Positions 23,104 to 35,304 are shown, numbered from the stretch's first letter. The stretch is DNA of 64,000 nucleotides from Mya arenaria (GCF_026914265.1 NC_069135.1:38554946-38618945), one strand, 5' to 3'. Numbers and translations are program-made. Notes: generated from the sequence alone by a model not told the origin.

Positions 23104-23440
23104 ATACTCCATTCATTAATTCATTCATTTATTCATTCATTATTTCATTCATTCACTCATTCCATCATTCATTCCATCATTTATTCATGAATTTATTTAT
23201 TCATTCATTAATTATTTAATTCATTCATTCATTCATTCATTCATTCATTCATTCATTCATTCATTCATTCATTCATTCATTCATTCATTCATTCATTCAT
23301 TCATTCATTCATTCATTCATTCATTGTTTCATTCGAACGTTCGTTTGTTATTTCGTTATTTTGTTCGTTCGCTCGTTCGTTCGTTCATCCATTCATTCAT
23401 CCATGCATTCCTTCATGCATTTTTTCATTTATGCCCTAAC
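23104..23440. repeat. long (ATTC)n microsatellite
   Basis: A tetranucleotide tract of about 335 bp, with TTCG variants at its right side, sits where the piggyBac finger exon lies in copy 1. Confidence 0.95.
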
Positions 23441-23530
23441 TAAATTGTTAATCACGTCACCCTTTTGTTGTTGACAAATAACTAATCAGTATAATTTATG
23501 GCTTTTCTAGTGTATAGGCCTTGAAGAAGG

Positions 23531-24444
23531 GTAACATAAACATATGAATATTTATTTCGTATAGCTTATATATAAGTTCGTATAGCCGAATCACTTCATA
23601 GTTATGCTTTTTATGAAGTTTACCCTGTAAACGCATCCATTCTGTTAAAAGGATTTGTATTATACTAAATAATGTTGTAATGAAGTGGTCAGTGCCTATT
23701 TACAAGCCGCGGCACAAATAAAGCGACGTTCTTGGAATGCGCCATATGACGAATCTTTGACAGCTTCACATCACGTTCAATTTTCAATTAAAAGTTGTTA
23801 AAAGTCTAATGTAATACTTATGATAAAAACAAGAGGAATAGTACTAATAAGAACAAATATATTCTGCAAATGATTTTCTTTATAAGAAATGTAATTTAAC
23901 ACTTAAGTATAATGGATAAAACATGATATAATAAAACAGGTAAATAATGACTCATTACTACACCGGTACTACATAAGTTTCCCTGTCATTCAATTAACAA
24001 AACAGTTAACCTCTATCCTTTTTTAAAAAAACAATCGCTTAAGAGAAGCGGAAACGAAGATTATTGAACGTATGTCATACTGATACGTTTATTTCCTAAT
24101 TTGCGACGTTCTTGAAATGCGCTAAATTACACGTTTGGCACAGGCGACGTCATTCGGTAATTTCAGCATTGGCAGTGAAAGGGTTAAGCCAGAAAATGAC
24201 CAGTACAGTTATCTGTTACTTAAGTTGATTTCTAAAAAAAATAAAGTCAAATTCAAATATATTTATTAGTATTTCTGAAATCAAAGTATTTTTCTTCTTC
24301 AATAAATTCAATAAAAAAATGACTTCTGGAAAAAGCCTTTTTATAACCTATGACTAAAGAGATTCTAAAATAAGGAAAGTGACTTAAGTTAGGAAGAGAC
24401 TTAGGAAGTTTTATGAATACCGCCCCAGGGGTGATATTCATACT
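23531..24444. other. no gene recognised
   Basis: AT-rich sequence with no supported feature. Confidence 0.4.
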
Positions 24445-24806
24445 GGTCTTAAATAGATCTTAGAACGATGTAGCTAATCGGATTGCTCGGTTTAAATAAC
24501 GGACATATACAGTGAATGAAGTCAATGATGTATGACCATAAGATTGACTTAAAACGCATATTGAATACCATCGCATTACGTGTTCGTTCGAAAATTTATA
24601 TTGTATGGCTAAAAGCGTTACTAACGCTTTAAGAATTATAAATTTTCGGCATAAGACATCATTTTTTAACGTAAACAAGAAAGGTGTAAATATATCTTTT
24701 GCCAGTAGTCTTTTAGTACCGTTGATCGGATATTAACGCAAGCATTGCTTCATTCCAGTACAAAAAAAATGTCAAAACGGCCAATCTGCGAGAGTGAAGC
24801 TTTAAA
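24445..24806 (-). repeat. dispersed repeat, copy 2 (inverted relative to 9199-9455)
   Basis: Reverse complement of 24553-24806 matches 9199-9455 closely, including the AAAGCTTCACTCTCGCAGAT end and the AAGCGTTAGTAACGCTT palindrome. Its end lies 12 bp before the left terminus of the 24.8-29.5 kb element. Confidence 0.7.
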
Positions 24807-24818
24807 ATATAAATGGGC

Positions 24819-24847
24819 CGCGTCGCGACAAAACCTGTCTTAATGAC
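24819..24847 (+). repeat. left terminal inverted repeat
   Basis: CGCGTCGCGACAAAACCTGT followed by CTTAATGAC; pairs with 29439-29466. Confidence 0.8.
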
Positions 24848-26849
24848 ATTTATGACGTTTTAGGGAAAACCGGATTTAAATGACGTCACGTATTTAATCC
24901 ATGAAGTGAGAAGTTAGTTTTGTAAATAGATATTTGTACATGTTATTGACTGAGATGTGTTAAAATGGATGCGGTGTTGGAGGTAAGTTATCTTTTTATG
25001 TATTTCATTTTTTTGTTCTGTCGAAAGGAGGGCGTAAAGTTGGTTTTACCATAAGTTTGCACTTAGGTATAACATGTGAATAAATAACGTTACATGCATA
25101 CACATCAACTTATAGTTATATCGGCATAATAACATCCCTTAAACCTGGTAAGTTAACTTATTCCCTGTCTAAAACTCAACCCGTCAGTAAATACATTTAT
25201 AATTAGACAACGTAACGTTTTATAAATGAGAATTATTATTATTATTATTCGTATTTTGATGCAATGACATTCAAAATGAAAATCTCGTTGTTTACTCTAT
25301 TTGAATTTATATTGTTTAGTATTTTGTACAGTACTGTAACATGCTATGCCAATAAATATGTTCACTAAACGAATAAGTATGTTAACGAATAAAAATAAAA
25401 AAACGAAATATCATGTTTAAAATGAGATGGAAAAAGTGTCGAGTCATTATATCGATTTTTTGACCAAGAGTTGATATAATATATAACGTTAATTAAGAAT
25501 TTAACTAAAGTGAATGTGGCACAGTTGAAAGATCTTTGTGTGGCACCCGGGAGACTCAAGGTCAAGTCCTCTTTTGAGCTATACTTTTTTTTGGCTTTAA
25601 TCACATTTCCACTAAATTGTGTTGGTATACATGTATTATTTTATCATTAATAATTTTTGAAAAAAAATGGTTCAAATAATACAAAATTACCCGGTTTATA
25701 TAACTGATATAATGAGGTTTTTTCCTATTATATATTTTCAGGAGTTGTGTGTACTCAAATCATTTTGGAAGAACGCCAGTTTCAACACCATTTGCATCAC
25801 AAGAGTTAGACGAGTCGTGTGAAGTTGATAATGAAGTCGACAACGATGATATTGGCACAATTGGCGGGATATTAGAAGGTCATGTGAGGGATTATATTTT
25901 GCAGCAAGAAATCGTAGACGAAGATACAGACAGCGATGGGAATGGAGAGGCTGGATTAGGTGAAAGCGATAATGAAGTGGCTGAAAATTGTGAGCGTACA
26001 GATATAAAGAAAGTGTGTAAAGATGGATGTGGGTGTCAAAGTAAATGATCACAACAACTTAATGTAGGGAATGTGTATGAACACATACTTAACTTAAGGG
26101 AAATGGACACAAAGGAAAAAGACATGTATACCATGGCCATCTTACAAGACGACCGCGCAAAGGCAACAACAAAGAAAGGAAAAAAGAGACAACGGATGCG
26201 TTATACATTTAAATCTAATGGGACCATTGTTTGCAGGAGAACATTTCACCTCTGGTATGACATAGGAAGAAGTGCCTTACAAGGACTGATGGCGCACATG
26301 GCAACAAATGGGATCGTTCCAAGGATCCATGGGAACACTGGAAGACGTCCCAAATACGCCCTAACGTTTGACGATGTGTAGCGCGTGGTAAAGTTTCTCC
26401 TGAACTATACAGAACGTGAGGGGTTACCAATGCCTGCAGCTCCCAGAGGGCGAGACAATATTCCGCCAACTTATCTCCCTGCAAGCGAAACAAAACTGAT
26501 GACATTCAAGGAATATGAGAAACAGGCTGTAGATTCGGTGGTTCCCATTCGATGTGTGAAGCTGACCGCCTTCAAGACAATTTGGTCGACATGTGTACCC
26601 CACATCAAAATCGCATATCCGCGTGACGACGTCTGTGCTACATGCGAAAAAATCAGGAAACGCGTGATGGACGCTGTCAAGGAAGACGACAAAATAGAAG
26701 CGTCGGATGCATACAGCGCTCATATAACGAAGGCACAACAGGTAAAATACAAAGTATCATTTTTGTATGCCAAAGTATTTTTTTGTGATGATAATATGAA
26801 TAACTGCCGCATCAATTTCCTGTTCTCGAGAAGCAATTAGAAAGTACCC

Positions 26850-26918
26850 GTGTAGTGGATCGAACCCATGACCTTTGAGGTGAGAATTGCACAACTATCC
26901 ACTAACCACCCACCGTTA
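26850..26918 (-). repeat. tRNA-like sequence in an intron of the HADNC gene
   Basis: On the minus strand GGTTAGTGGATAG and GGTTCGATCC stand at A-box and B-box spacing for a tRNA-derived SINE head. The acceptor stem does not pair well, so it is not called a functional tRNA gene. Confidence 0.4.
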
Positions 26919-27585
26919 TAGTTTTATTCATGTACATAAATCATGATGTGCATACTTACTTAAATCACAAATAATTGCATCTGCCGTTCTCACCTATTAT
27001 TATACGATAATGTCAATTTCTGATAAAAGTGAGTTATATCCAAGGTAAATAAAAGAGCCGATTATTACATTTTTCAGGAACGGGTATTGTACAATGATTG
27101 TATATGTCGCAGTACGGAGACGCGTGACGCCGGTGACTGTGAGCGGTATCACCATTTCACGTTTGACTTTGCACAACGTGTAAGCCTGACACACTACTAC
27201 AGACAAATGGGTCCCTTATTCTTCTTATCTCTTAGGAAGAGCAATATATTTGGATTTCGAATAGATGGCGACCCACACTAGCTGAATTTCCTCATCGACG
27301 AGAACGAGACTATGGGGAAAGACGGTTCGAAATCACACGGACCACATGCCGTCATTTCAATGATAGACTGGGCCCTTCAAAACTACGGCGGCCAATCAAC
27401 GTCTTGCTCCATCCACGCCGATAATTGTCCAGGTAAATTTAAAACACAAAACAAATCTTTCTCAAAACATATAAAATATATTACTAGCATACCAATTTAT
27501 ATTAATTCAATTGTGACGAAAGCTGATAGAGTAACTCTCGAGTCATTTTTTTTGCTTGAACTCGCTTGTGTGTCAATATGAGTGG

Positions 27586-27668
27586 TCACAAGAATGTTTC
27601 CCGACTGGGGATTGAACTTTGCAACTCTTTGTCGTAAAGCAGACTCTCTAACTCTGCGCCATCCCTCC
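27586..27668 (-). repeat. tRNA-like sequence in the next intron of the HADNC gene
   Basis: The minus strand reads GGATGGCGCAGAGTTAGAGA, then AAGTTCAATCCCC, tRNA-like A- and B-box regions. It differs from the SINE family at 20.2 and 32.9 kb. Probably another tRNA-derived SINE head. Confidence 0.4.
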
Positions 27669-29438
27669 TTTTTCTACTGGTAATTGTCCGTAACATTTAC
27701 AATGTCGCACCTTTGCAGTTGTGTGCGTGTGTGCGTTTACGTGTGTTTCTCCTATAATTTGCGCGTAAAGTGGCGATACATTCTCTACAGGAAATTAATT
27801 ACACAAATTCATGTATAATTTCGCATTACAGGTCAGAATAAGAATAAGTTTCTCGTGGGCTACTTCATGTGGAGAGTCATGACCGGACAGCACAGTACCA
27901 TTGAGTATCTGATGCAAATACCAGGTTCGTCTTTCTAAGTCATTATAATAAATATATATGCATATTTCTATACATAAACATATAACGATTTCATTGAATA
28001 CGCATATGTAGATGTATATTCACATTTGCTTATATTAAGATTTTATTCTCCTGCTGCTATTACAACATCGTCTATTTGTTTCTGCAACTTTAACATCGTG
28101 CAAAATACACATGCTCTTAATTAATAAATCCGTTTATCGAACTCTTGCAGGACATGCAAAATGCCTCGATGATAGTGGGTTTGGAAATGTGAAGCGATTG
28201 TACAGGAGAACGGACTGTAAGAGCCTGGATCAGCTAGAGGACGTTGTGAACAAATCCTAATATTCTAACACAGCGGTTCGTTATCCAGCATGGTCTTGGA
28301 GAAACTGGAAAGGCCTCCTTGGCGACCATTTCAATGCACTCAATGGAATAAGGTAACGTCACGTTCAATTACAACTCATAACAGTCCCATACCTTCTACA
28401 TAATGATTATGGTTTTACGATTAATAAACACCTATGTATAAATAATTACCGCAAATTTTACAGTATGTAATAAGTAGCCAATCACCGTTTATTTATTAAT
28501 GTAAATCGATTGTTAATCAAGTGTCTTGCATGATTAACTTCAGGAAGTACCAGTACTTTCGATTTTCGTTCACTGAGCCTGGTGTCGTTGTAGTAAGAAC
28601 GTCGCGAGATGCAGAGGAGGACACGCTGAACATTCTTAAGGATCCTGTCTTCCGGTTCGAGACCCAAGCCCGACCGGATGTTGTTCAAGCTGCAGGATTT
28701 AGCCATCCCCGACAAGAATCCTTATATAAATGCGTCCGACCATACGTTCGGTCTCCGTACCAGGACATTTTATGCCCCGTACCAAACACTTTATAGCTAT
28801 GTTTGCCTTGTGGCCGTTGATTGTTCTATTGTTAATGTAAATTCACGACATCTTTTGTAGATACAAGACTTACATTGCTCTTTGCTGAGCAACATATCAG
28901 TATTGCACGTTAGACATAGTAATGTATGCACCATATTAATGATGAATTAGTTTCCAAGTAAAACAAATATATAACAGCCAAGGCACAGTACAAGGCATGT
29001 TTGCATATATATTTAAGACAATTACCCTAATAAAGTGATATTGAAATGAAATGAAGTTGTTGATTTTTTTTTTAAATGATGTTTTTTTTGCATTCGGATG
29101 CTATGTTTCATGTTATTCTTAAATGTTCTTATGTTGCTAAGCAACGAAATTAAAATTGAAATTAAAACAATTGAAACGGTCTATGTCAGTAATATTCGTT
29201 TGAATATTTACTCATGAAGACAGGTGTTCGCTTCATTATCACGAAGTTTTTACGTTAGTTGTTGGTATTTCACACGTCATAACGTCACGCGTTTTCATAA
29301 AATCGACGTTTACCCCTGTGTCACTTAAAGTGGAAAATCTCAAAAAGTTTACAAGATATCAAAAATAAAATAACATATTTTTTATTGTTATAAACACACC
29401 TATATAAAACTGTGAAGAACTTAAAATCGATATTTTGG

Positions 29439-29466
29439 TTATTAAGACAGGTTTTGTCGCGACGCG
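29439..29466 (-). repeat. right terminal inverted repeat
   Basis: GTTATTAAGACAGG and then TTTTGTCGCGACGCG, the complement of the left terminus with one mismatch. Confidence 0.8.
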
Positions 29467-29569
29467 AATTTATATAATATATATAAAGTTAAAATAACAT
29501 AAATGAAATTAAAGCTTGAATTTATCAAGAATCAATCTTGATAAAAATAAAATAATTATACATTGTAAT

Positions 29570-32500
29570 GGTATAATCCAACATACTTCCTAAAATCATG
29601 TGTCTCTTCCTAAAATCATGTGTCCCCTCCTGAAATCATCTGTCTCTTCCTGAAATCATTTGTCTCTTCCTGAAATCATTTGTCTCTTCCTGAAATCATT
29701 TGTCTCTTCCTGAAATCATGTGTCTCTTCCTGAAATCATGTGTCCCCTCCTGAAATCATCTGTCTCTTCCTGAAATCATTTGTCTCTTCCTGAAATAATG
29801 AGTCCCCTACTTAAATCATGTGTCCCCTCCTGAAATCATGTATCTCTTCCTGAAATAATGAGTCCGCTACTGAAATCATGTGCCCCCTCCTGAAATCTTG
29901 TGTCTCTTCTTGAAATCATGTGTCCCCTCCTGAAATCATCTGTCTCTTCCTGAAATAATAAGTCCCCTACTTAAATCATGTGTCCCCTACTGAAATCATG
30001 TGTCTCTTCCTGAAATCATGTGTCCCCTCCTGAAAGCATATGTCTCTTCTTGAAATCATGTGTCCTCTCCTGAAATCATGCGTCTCTTCCTGAAATCGTG
30101 TGCCCCCTCATGTAATCATGTGTCCATTCATGAAAGCATGTGTTTTCTTCTAAAATAATTTCTCTATTCCTGAAATCAAGTGTTCCTTCCTGAAATCATG
30201 TCCCATGTGTCCATTTCTTAAATCAAATGTTTCTTCCTGAAATCATGTGTTATTTTCAAAAACTATGACTAATCCCTCTTGTCATAATGTGTCCCTTCCT
30301 GAAATCATGTGACCCCTACTGTAATCAAGTGTCCCCTCCTGAAATCATATGTCTTCGCCTGAAAACATGTGTACCCTCCGGAAAGCATGTTTCCTCTCCT
30401 GAAATCCTGTGTCCCCTCCTGTAATCATAAGTTCACTCATGAAATCACGTGTCCCTTCCTGAAATCATGTGCCCCTCCTGAAATCATATGTCTATTCCTG
30501 AAATCATGTGTCCCCTCCTGAAATCATTTGTCCCTTCCTGAAATCATGTGCCCCTCCTGAAAGCATATGCCTATTCCTGAAATCATGTGTCCCCTCCTGA
30601 AATCATTTGTCCCTTCCTGAAATCATGTATCCCCTCCTGTAATCATGTGTCTCTTCTTGAAATCATGTGCCCCTCCTGAAATCATATGTCTATTCCTGAA
30701 ATCATGTGTCCCCTCCTGAAATCATGTATCCCCTCCTGTAATCATGTGTCTCTTCCTGAAATCATGTGCCCCTCCTGAAATCATATGTCTATTCCTGAAA
30801 TCATGTGTCCCCTCCTGAAATCATTTGTCCCTTCCTGAAATCATGTATCCTCTCCTAAAAGTATGTGCCTCTTCCTGAAATCATGTGTCCCCTACTGAAA
30901 TCATGTGTCTCTTCCTGAAATCACGTGTCTCATCCTGAAATCATATGTCCCCTCCTGAAATCATGTGTCTCTTCCTGAAATCATGTGTCCCCTCCAGAAA
31001 GCATGTGTCTCTTCCTGAAATCATGTGTCCTCTCCTGAAATCATGTGTCTCTTCCTGAAATCATGTGCCCCCTCATGTAATCATGTGTCCATTCCTGAAA
31101 GCATGTGCCCCTCCTGAAATCATATGTCTATTCCTGAAATCATGTGTCCCCTCCTGAAATCATTTGTCCCTTCCTGAAATCATGTGCCCCTTCCTGAAAG
31201 CATATGCCTATTCCTGAAATCATGAGTCCCCTCCTGAAATCATTTGTCCCTTCCTGAAATCATGTATCCCCTCCTGTAACCATGTGTCTCTTCTTGAAAT
31301 CATGTGCCCCTCCTGAAATCATATGTCTATTCCTGAAATCATGTGTCCCCTCCTGAAATCATGTATCCCCTCCTGTAATCATGTGTCTCTTCCTGAAACC
31401 ATGTGCCCCTCCTGAAATCATATGTCTATTCCTGAAATCATGTGTCCCCTCCTGAAATCATATGTCCCTTCCTGAAATCATGTATCCTCTCCTAAAAGTA
31501 TGTGCCTCTTCCTGAAATCATGTGTCCCCTACTGAAATCATGTGTCTCTTCCTGAAATCATGTGTCTCTTCCTGAAATCATATGTCCCCTCCTGAAATCA
31601 TGTGTCTCTTCCTGAAATCATGTGTCCCCTCCAGAAAGCATGTGTCTCTTCCTGAAATCATGTGTCTCTTCCTGAAATCATGTGCCCCCTCATGTAATCA
31701 TGTGTCCATTCCTGAAAGCATGTGTCTTCTCCTAAAATAATTTCTCTATTCCTGAAATCAAGTGTCCCCTCCTGTAATCATGTGTCCCCTCCTGAAAACA
31801 TATGTCCTTTCCTGAAAGCATGTGTCCCCTACTGAAATCATGTTTCCTCTCCTGAAATCCTGTGTCTCCTCCTAAAATCATGTGTCCCTTCCTGAAATCA
31901 TGTGTCCCCTCCTAAAGTCATTTTTCTTTGTCTGAAATCAAGTGTTCCTTCCTGAAATCATGTCCCATGTGTTCCTTTTTAAAATCAAATGTTTCTTCCT
32001 AAAACCATTTTTTACTTTTAGAAACTATGACTCCCCTCCTGTCATAATGCTTTCCTTACTGAAAGCATGTGTCCTTTCCTGAAAGCATGTGTCCCTTCCT
32101 GAAATATTGTGTCTGTTCCTGAAAGCAGGTATCTCTTCATGAAAGCATGTGTCCCCTCCTGAAAAGCAGGTATCCCTTCCTGAAATCATGTGTCTCTTTC
32201 TGAAATCTTGTTTCTGTTTCTGAAATCATCTGTCTCTTTCTGAAATCATGTGTCTGTTTCTAAAATCATGTGTCTCTTCCTGAAATCATGTGTCCTTTCC
32301 TGAAATCATCTCTCTTTTCCTGAAATTAATTGTCCCTTCCTGAAATTAGGTGTCCCTTCCTGAAATCATGTGTCTCTTCCTGAAATCAGGTGTCCCTTCC
32401 TGAAAGCATGTGTACCTTCATGTACTCAGGTGTCCCTTCCTGAAATCATGTGTTCCTTCCCTTAATCATGTGTCTCTTCCCGAAATCATGTGTCTCTTCC

Positions 32501-32705
32501 TTGAACCATATGTCCTTTCTTGAAATAATATATCCCTTCCTGAAAGCATTTGTCCTTTCCTGAAAGCATTTGCCCCTTCCTGAAAGCAAATATTTCTTCC
32601 TGAAATCAGATGTCCTTCAATAAACTATTAGTCCCCTATTGAATAAGATTTATCTTACTAAAATCATCTGTCCCTCCCTGAAATCAGGTCTCCCTACCTG
32701 ATATC
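29570..32705. repeat. 3.1 kb minisatellite, 20 bp unit (CCTGAAATCATGTGTCTCTT)
   Basis: Roughly 155 tandem units, with CCCC and TTCC alternations in the last positions. Two markers, a GTATGTGCC variant (30861 and 31498) and an AAGCATATGCC variant (30561 and 31198), both recur at exactly 637 bp. This shows that a block of about 32 units was duplicated as a whole. Units diverge towards both ends. Confidence 0.95.
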
Positions 32706-32875
32706 ACGGACAGGTACCCGCGTATTATGTAGGTATCATTTCAATTGAAGTTTTACAGTGTACAGAAAGAATTATATATAAGTATAAGACGTATCAAACA
32801 TAATATTACAACTAAGCTTTTTGGATGTTAAAAAATGATTATAAATTATAGAAACACTGGCCAGCATCTGTTTTG

Positions 32876-33070
32876 GGTTGTTCGGTTAGCGCAGTGGTTA
32901 GCCTAAGTTAGCCCTTCTCATCGGAGCGACTCGGGTTTGATCCCCGGCCTGGGCGCATGTGAGTTTGGCGTGTGGTCACTAATACGGACAAGTAGGTTTC
33001 TTCCGAGTATGCCGGTTTCCCCCGCAACACAAGACCACACTCTCGTGTAACATCTCGCCAACGAGAATGA
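32876..33070 (+). mobile_element. tRNA-derived SINE, copy 2
   Basis: The same family as 20185-20382 in the opposite orientation: GTTAGCGCAGTGGTTAG, GGGTTTGATCCCCGGCCTGG, GCGCATGTGAGTTTGG and an end CGCCAACGAGAATGA. The B box has decayed (GGTTTGATCC). An extra GTTAGC repeat lies in the anticodon-arm region. Confidence 0.8.
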
Positions 33071-33204
33071 TAAATATAATGTTGTAATATGTTAAAATTA
33101 AATTAAGCTTGTGTACGGTTTCAGCTGAAGTAAATAAAAAAAACATAACTGAAGTAACTATATTCAGTAAATTAATCGTTTCTTGGAGTTGTTCAATCAC
33201 AAGA

Positions 33205-34690
33205 AGCTGTAAGTCTCAGTCCAACGGAGACTGGCGATGTAACATGTACTATGTCAGTCCCAGTCCAACGGAGACTGTAGATGTAACACGTGAGATGTAA
33301 GTCTTAGTGCAACTGAGACTGTAGATGTAACACGTGAGATGTAAGTCCTAGTCCAACTGAGACTGGCGATGTAACACGTGAGATGTAAGTCTTAGTGCAA
33401 CTGAGACTGTAGATGTAACACGTGAGATGTAAGTCCTAGTGCAACGTAGACTGTCGATGTAACACGTGAGATGTAAGTCATAGTCCAACGGAGACTGGCG
33501 ATGTAACACGTGAGATGTAAGTCCCAGTCCAACGGAGACTGGCGATGTAACACGTGAGATGTAAGTCCTAGTGTAACGGAGACTGTAGATGATAACCGTG
33601 ACATGTAAGTCTCAAACTAACAGAAATTTTCGATGCTACACATGTAATGAAAGTATCAATCTTACCGAGACTGTCGATATAACACGTGTGATTTAAGTCC
33701 CAATCCAACGGAGATTGTCGATATTAACAGTGTGATGAAAGTCCCAAACTAACCCAGAATGTCGATGCTACACATGTGATGAAAACCTCATTCTAGCCGA
33801 GACTGTCGATATTAAACTTGGGCAATAAGTCTTTAAGTAACCGAGACTGTCCATATACCACATGTGATGTAAGTCTCAATATGACCGAGACTGTCGATAT
33901 AACACGTGTGATTTAAGTCCCAATCCAACGGAGAATGTCGATGTTAACCGTGGGATGTAAGTCTCAAACTAACCGAAACTGTCCATGTACCACGTGTGAT
34001 GTAAGTCACAAACTAACCGAGACTGCCGATGTTAACCGTGGCGTGTAAGTCTCAAACAAAACGAGACTGTCAATGTATCACGTGTGATGTAAGTCTCAAT
34101 AAAACCAATCTAACAATATTTAACGCGGGCAATATGTCTCAAACTAACCGATATTGTCGATGCTACATGTGTAATGCAAGTCTCAATATAACCGAGACTG
34201 TCGGTGTTAAACGTGGGCAATACGTCTTAAACTGACCGTGACTGTCGATGTAAAACGTATGATGTACGTCTCAATCTAACTGAGATTGTTGATGGTAAAC
34301 GTGGGATGTAAGTCTCAATTTAACGGAGGCTGTCGATGTAACACGTTAGCTGTATGTCTCAATCAAACCGGTCGGTCATATTATACTAGTATGTGAGATG
34401 TAAGTCTCATTCCAATTGAGACTGTTCATGTTTAACCTGATATTAGTCTCATTCCAATTGAGACTGTTGATGGAAAATGTGAGATGTGTCAACAAACCGA
34501 GACTGTCGATGTAATTAAAGATATTTAAGACTCAATCTAACCGTGACTGTCGATGTTACACGTGAGATGTCAGTCTCAATATAACCAAAACTTTCGATGT
34601 TATACGTGAGATGTAAGTGTCAATCTAACCTTGTCTACCGATGTTTTACGTGAGATGTAAGTCTCAATCTAACCGAGACTGTCGATGTTA
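33205..34690. repeat. 1.5 kb array of 44 bp units with an internal hairpin
   Basis: About 34 units of the type GTGAGATGTAAGTCTCAATC-TAACC-GAGACTGTCGATGT. Each unit has an AGTCTC...GAGACT dyad separated by about nine bases, so each could form a short stem-loop. Units near the left end are more uniform; those to the right are diverged. Confidence 0.93.
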
Positions 34691-34940
34691 TACGTGATAT
34701 GTATGTTGTGCTTTTGGTTTGTGTTCTTGAGAATATGTCCTTCAAAATTTTCAGTATACGTTTGAAATCTAGTATGCATTTTTCAGAAGATGATTTTCTG
34801 ATCGTTCATGTGAACCATATCTCCGACATTGAAACAAGAGATTTTTTTATTATTTTTTTATTGCAATTCACCTGTGTGTATATTATGCAACTAAATCATC
34901 ATTATATTTAAATTGATAAAGTCAATATGACGATGTTCTC

Positions 34941-35026
<86 letters not shown>

Positions 35027-35067
35027 TACACGAAAATTGAACAGTCTACATTTATCAAATAGAACAA

Positions 35068-35098
<31 letters not shown>

Positions 35099-35304
35099 CA
35101 TAGTTTGTGGGATATAAATTGTCCAAAATATGATAAAATATAAGTATTCTCAAGATGCTTTTGGATTCATATCATATTACTTATAGCATGCGGTCGAACA
35201 AAACAATTATATACATGTATGGCAATACTACAATATACTTTGCAACATCAATAGAGAAGATTCCTGTTCGATAGTACCAAATCAAACATTGAACGTTTTT
35301 AGTT
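34691..35304. other. 3' flank of the TRIM-like gene with (AT)n tracts
   Basis: Contains (AT)n runs at about 34952-35021 and 35069-35090. No other feature was recognised downstream (minus-strand sense) of the stop codon at 35305. Confidence 0.5.

Larger units (their letters stand above)
21788..23530 (+). mobile_element. piggyBac-type transposon remnant, copy 2
   Basis: Holds three blocks of piggyBac transposase homology (21788-22060, about 22345-22604, 22857-23060) and a 3' region shared with copy 1 at 9960-10735. Element ends (TTAA duplications) were not recognised. A large ATTC microsatellite occupies the place where the finger exon should be. Confidence 0.75.
25742..28796 (+). pseudogene. 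HADNC-x-GQNKN (DUF7869-like) putative transposase, six exons, decayed
   Basis: Exons 25742-26741, 27078-27432, 27832-27924, 28151-28352 and 28544-28796 have GT-AG borders whose phases agree at every junction. A short first exon ATGGATGCGG...GAG/GTAAGT at about 24965-24982 is possible but its phase does not fit. N-terminal part: acidic leader, CKDGCGC cluster, basic KKGKKRQRMRYTFKS, and DDVCATCEKIRKR (Cys pair). Core: HHFTFDFAQRV, NIFGFRIDGD, LNFLIDE, then SCSIHADNCPGQNKNKFLVG across an intron, GYFMWRVMTGQHSTIEYLMQ, GHAKCLDDSGFGNVKRLYRR. C-terminus: QYFRFSFTEPGVV and RQESLYKCVRPYVRSPYQDI with final CPVP. This order recalls the DUF7869 family found in many invertebrate transposon-like genes (from memory). 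The conserved D and HADNC residues suggest an RNase H-fold nuclease; that is inference. About four in-frame stops make it non-functional. Confidence 0.7.
24819..29466 (+). mobile_element. 4.65 kb TIR transposon carrying a HADNC/DUF7869-like gene
   Basis: The left end CGCGTCGCGACAAAACC, then TGTCTTAATGAC, matches the reverse complement of the right end with one mismatch over about 28 bp. The outermost CGCG is its own complement, so it may be part of the terminus or a 4 bp target-site duplication; the flanks beyond it do not match. The element contains one multi-exon gene on the plus strand and tRNA-like fragments in two of its introns. It has the layout of a cut-and-paste DNA transposon. Superfamily not assigned. 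Confidence 0.72.

Noticed and set aside
24960-24982. Mini first exon of the HADNC gene (ATGGATGCGG...GAG/GTAAGT)
   Set aside because: A good donor but its phase does not join the frame of the next exon, so it was not included in the gene model.
26850-26918. Functional tRNA gene on the minus strand
   Set aside because: Box-like sequences are present but the acceptor stem does not pair; more likely a SINE head.
29570-32705. Regular repeat array considered as a CRISPR
   Set aside because: Units are head-to-tail without unique spacers, diverge gradually, and the host is an animal.
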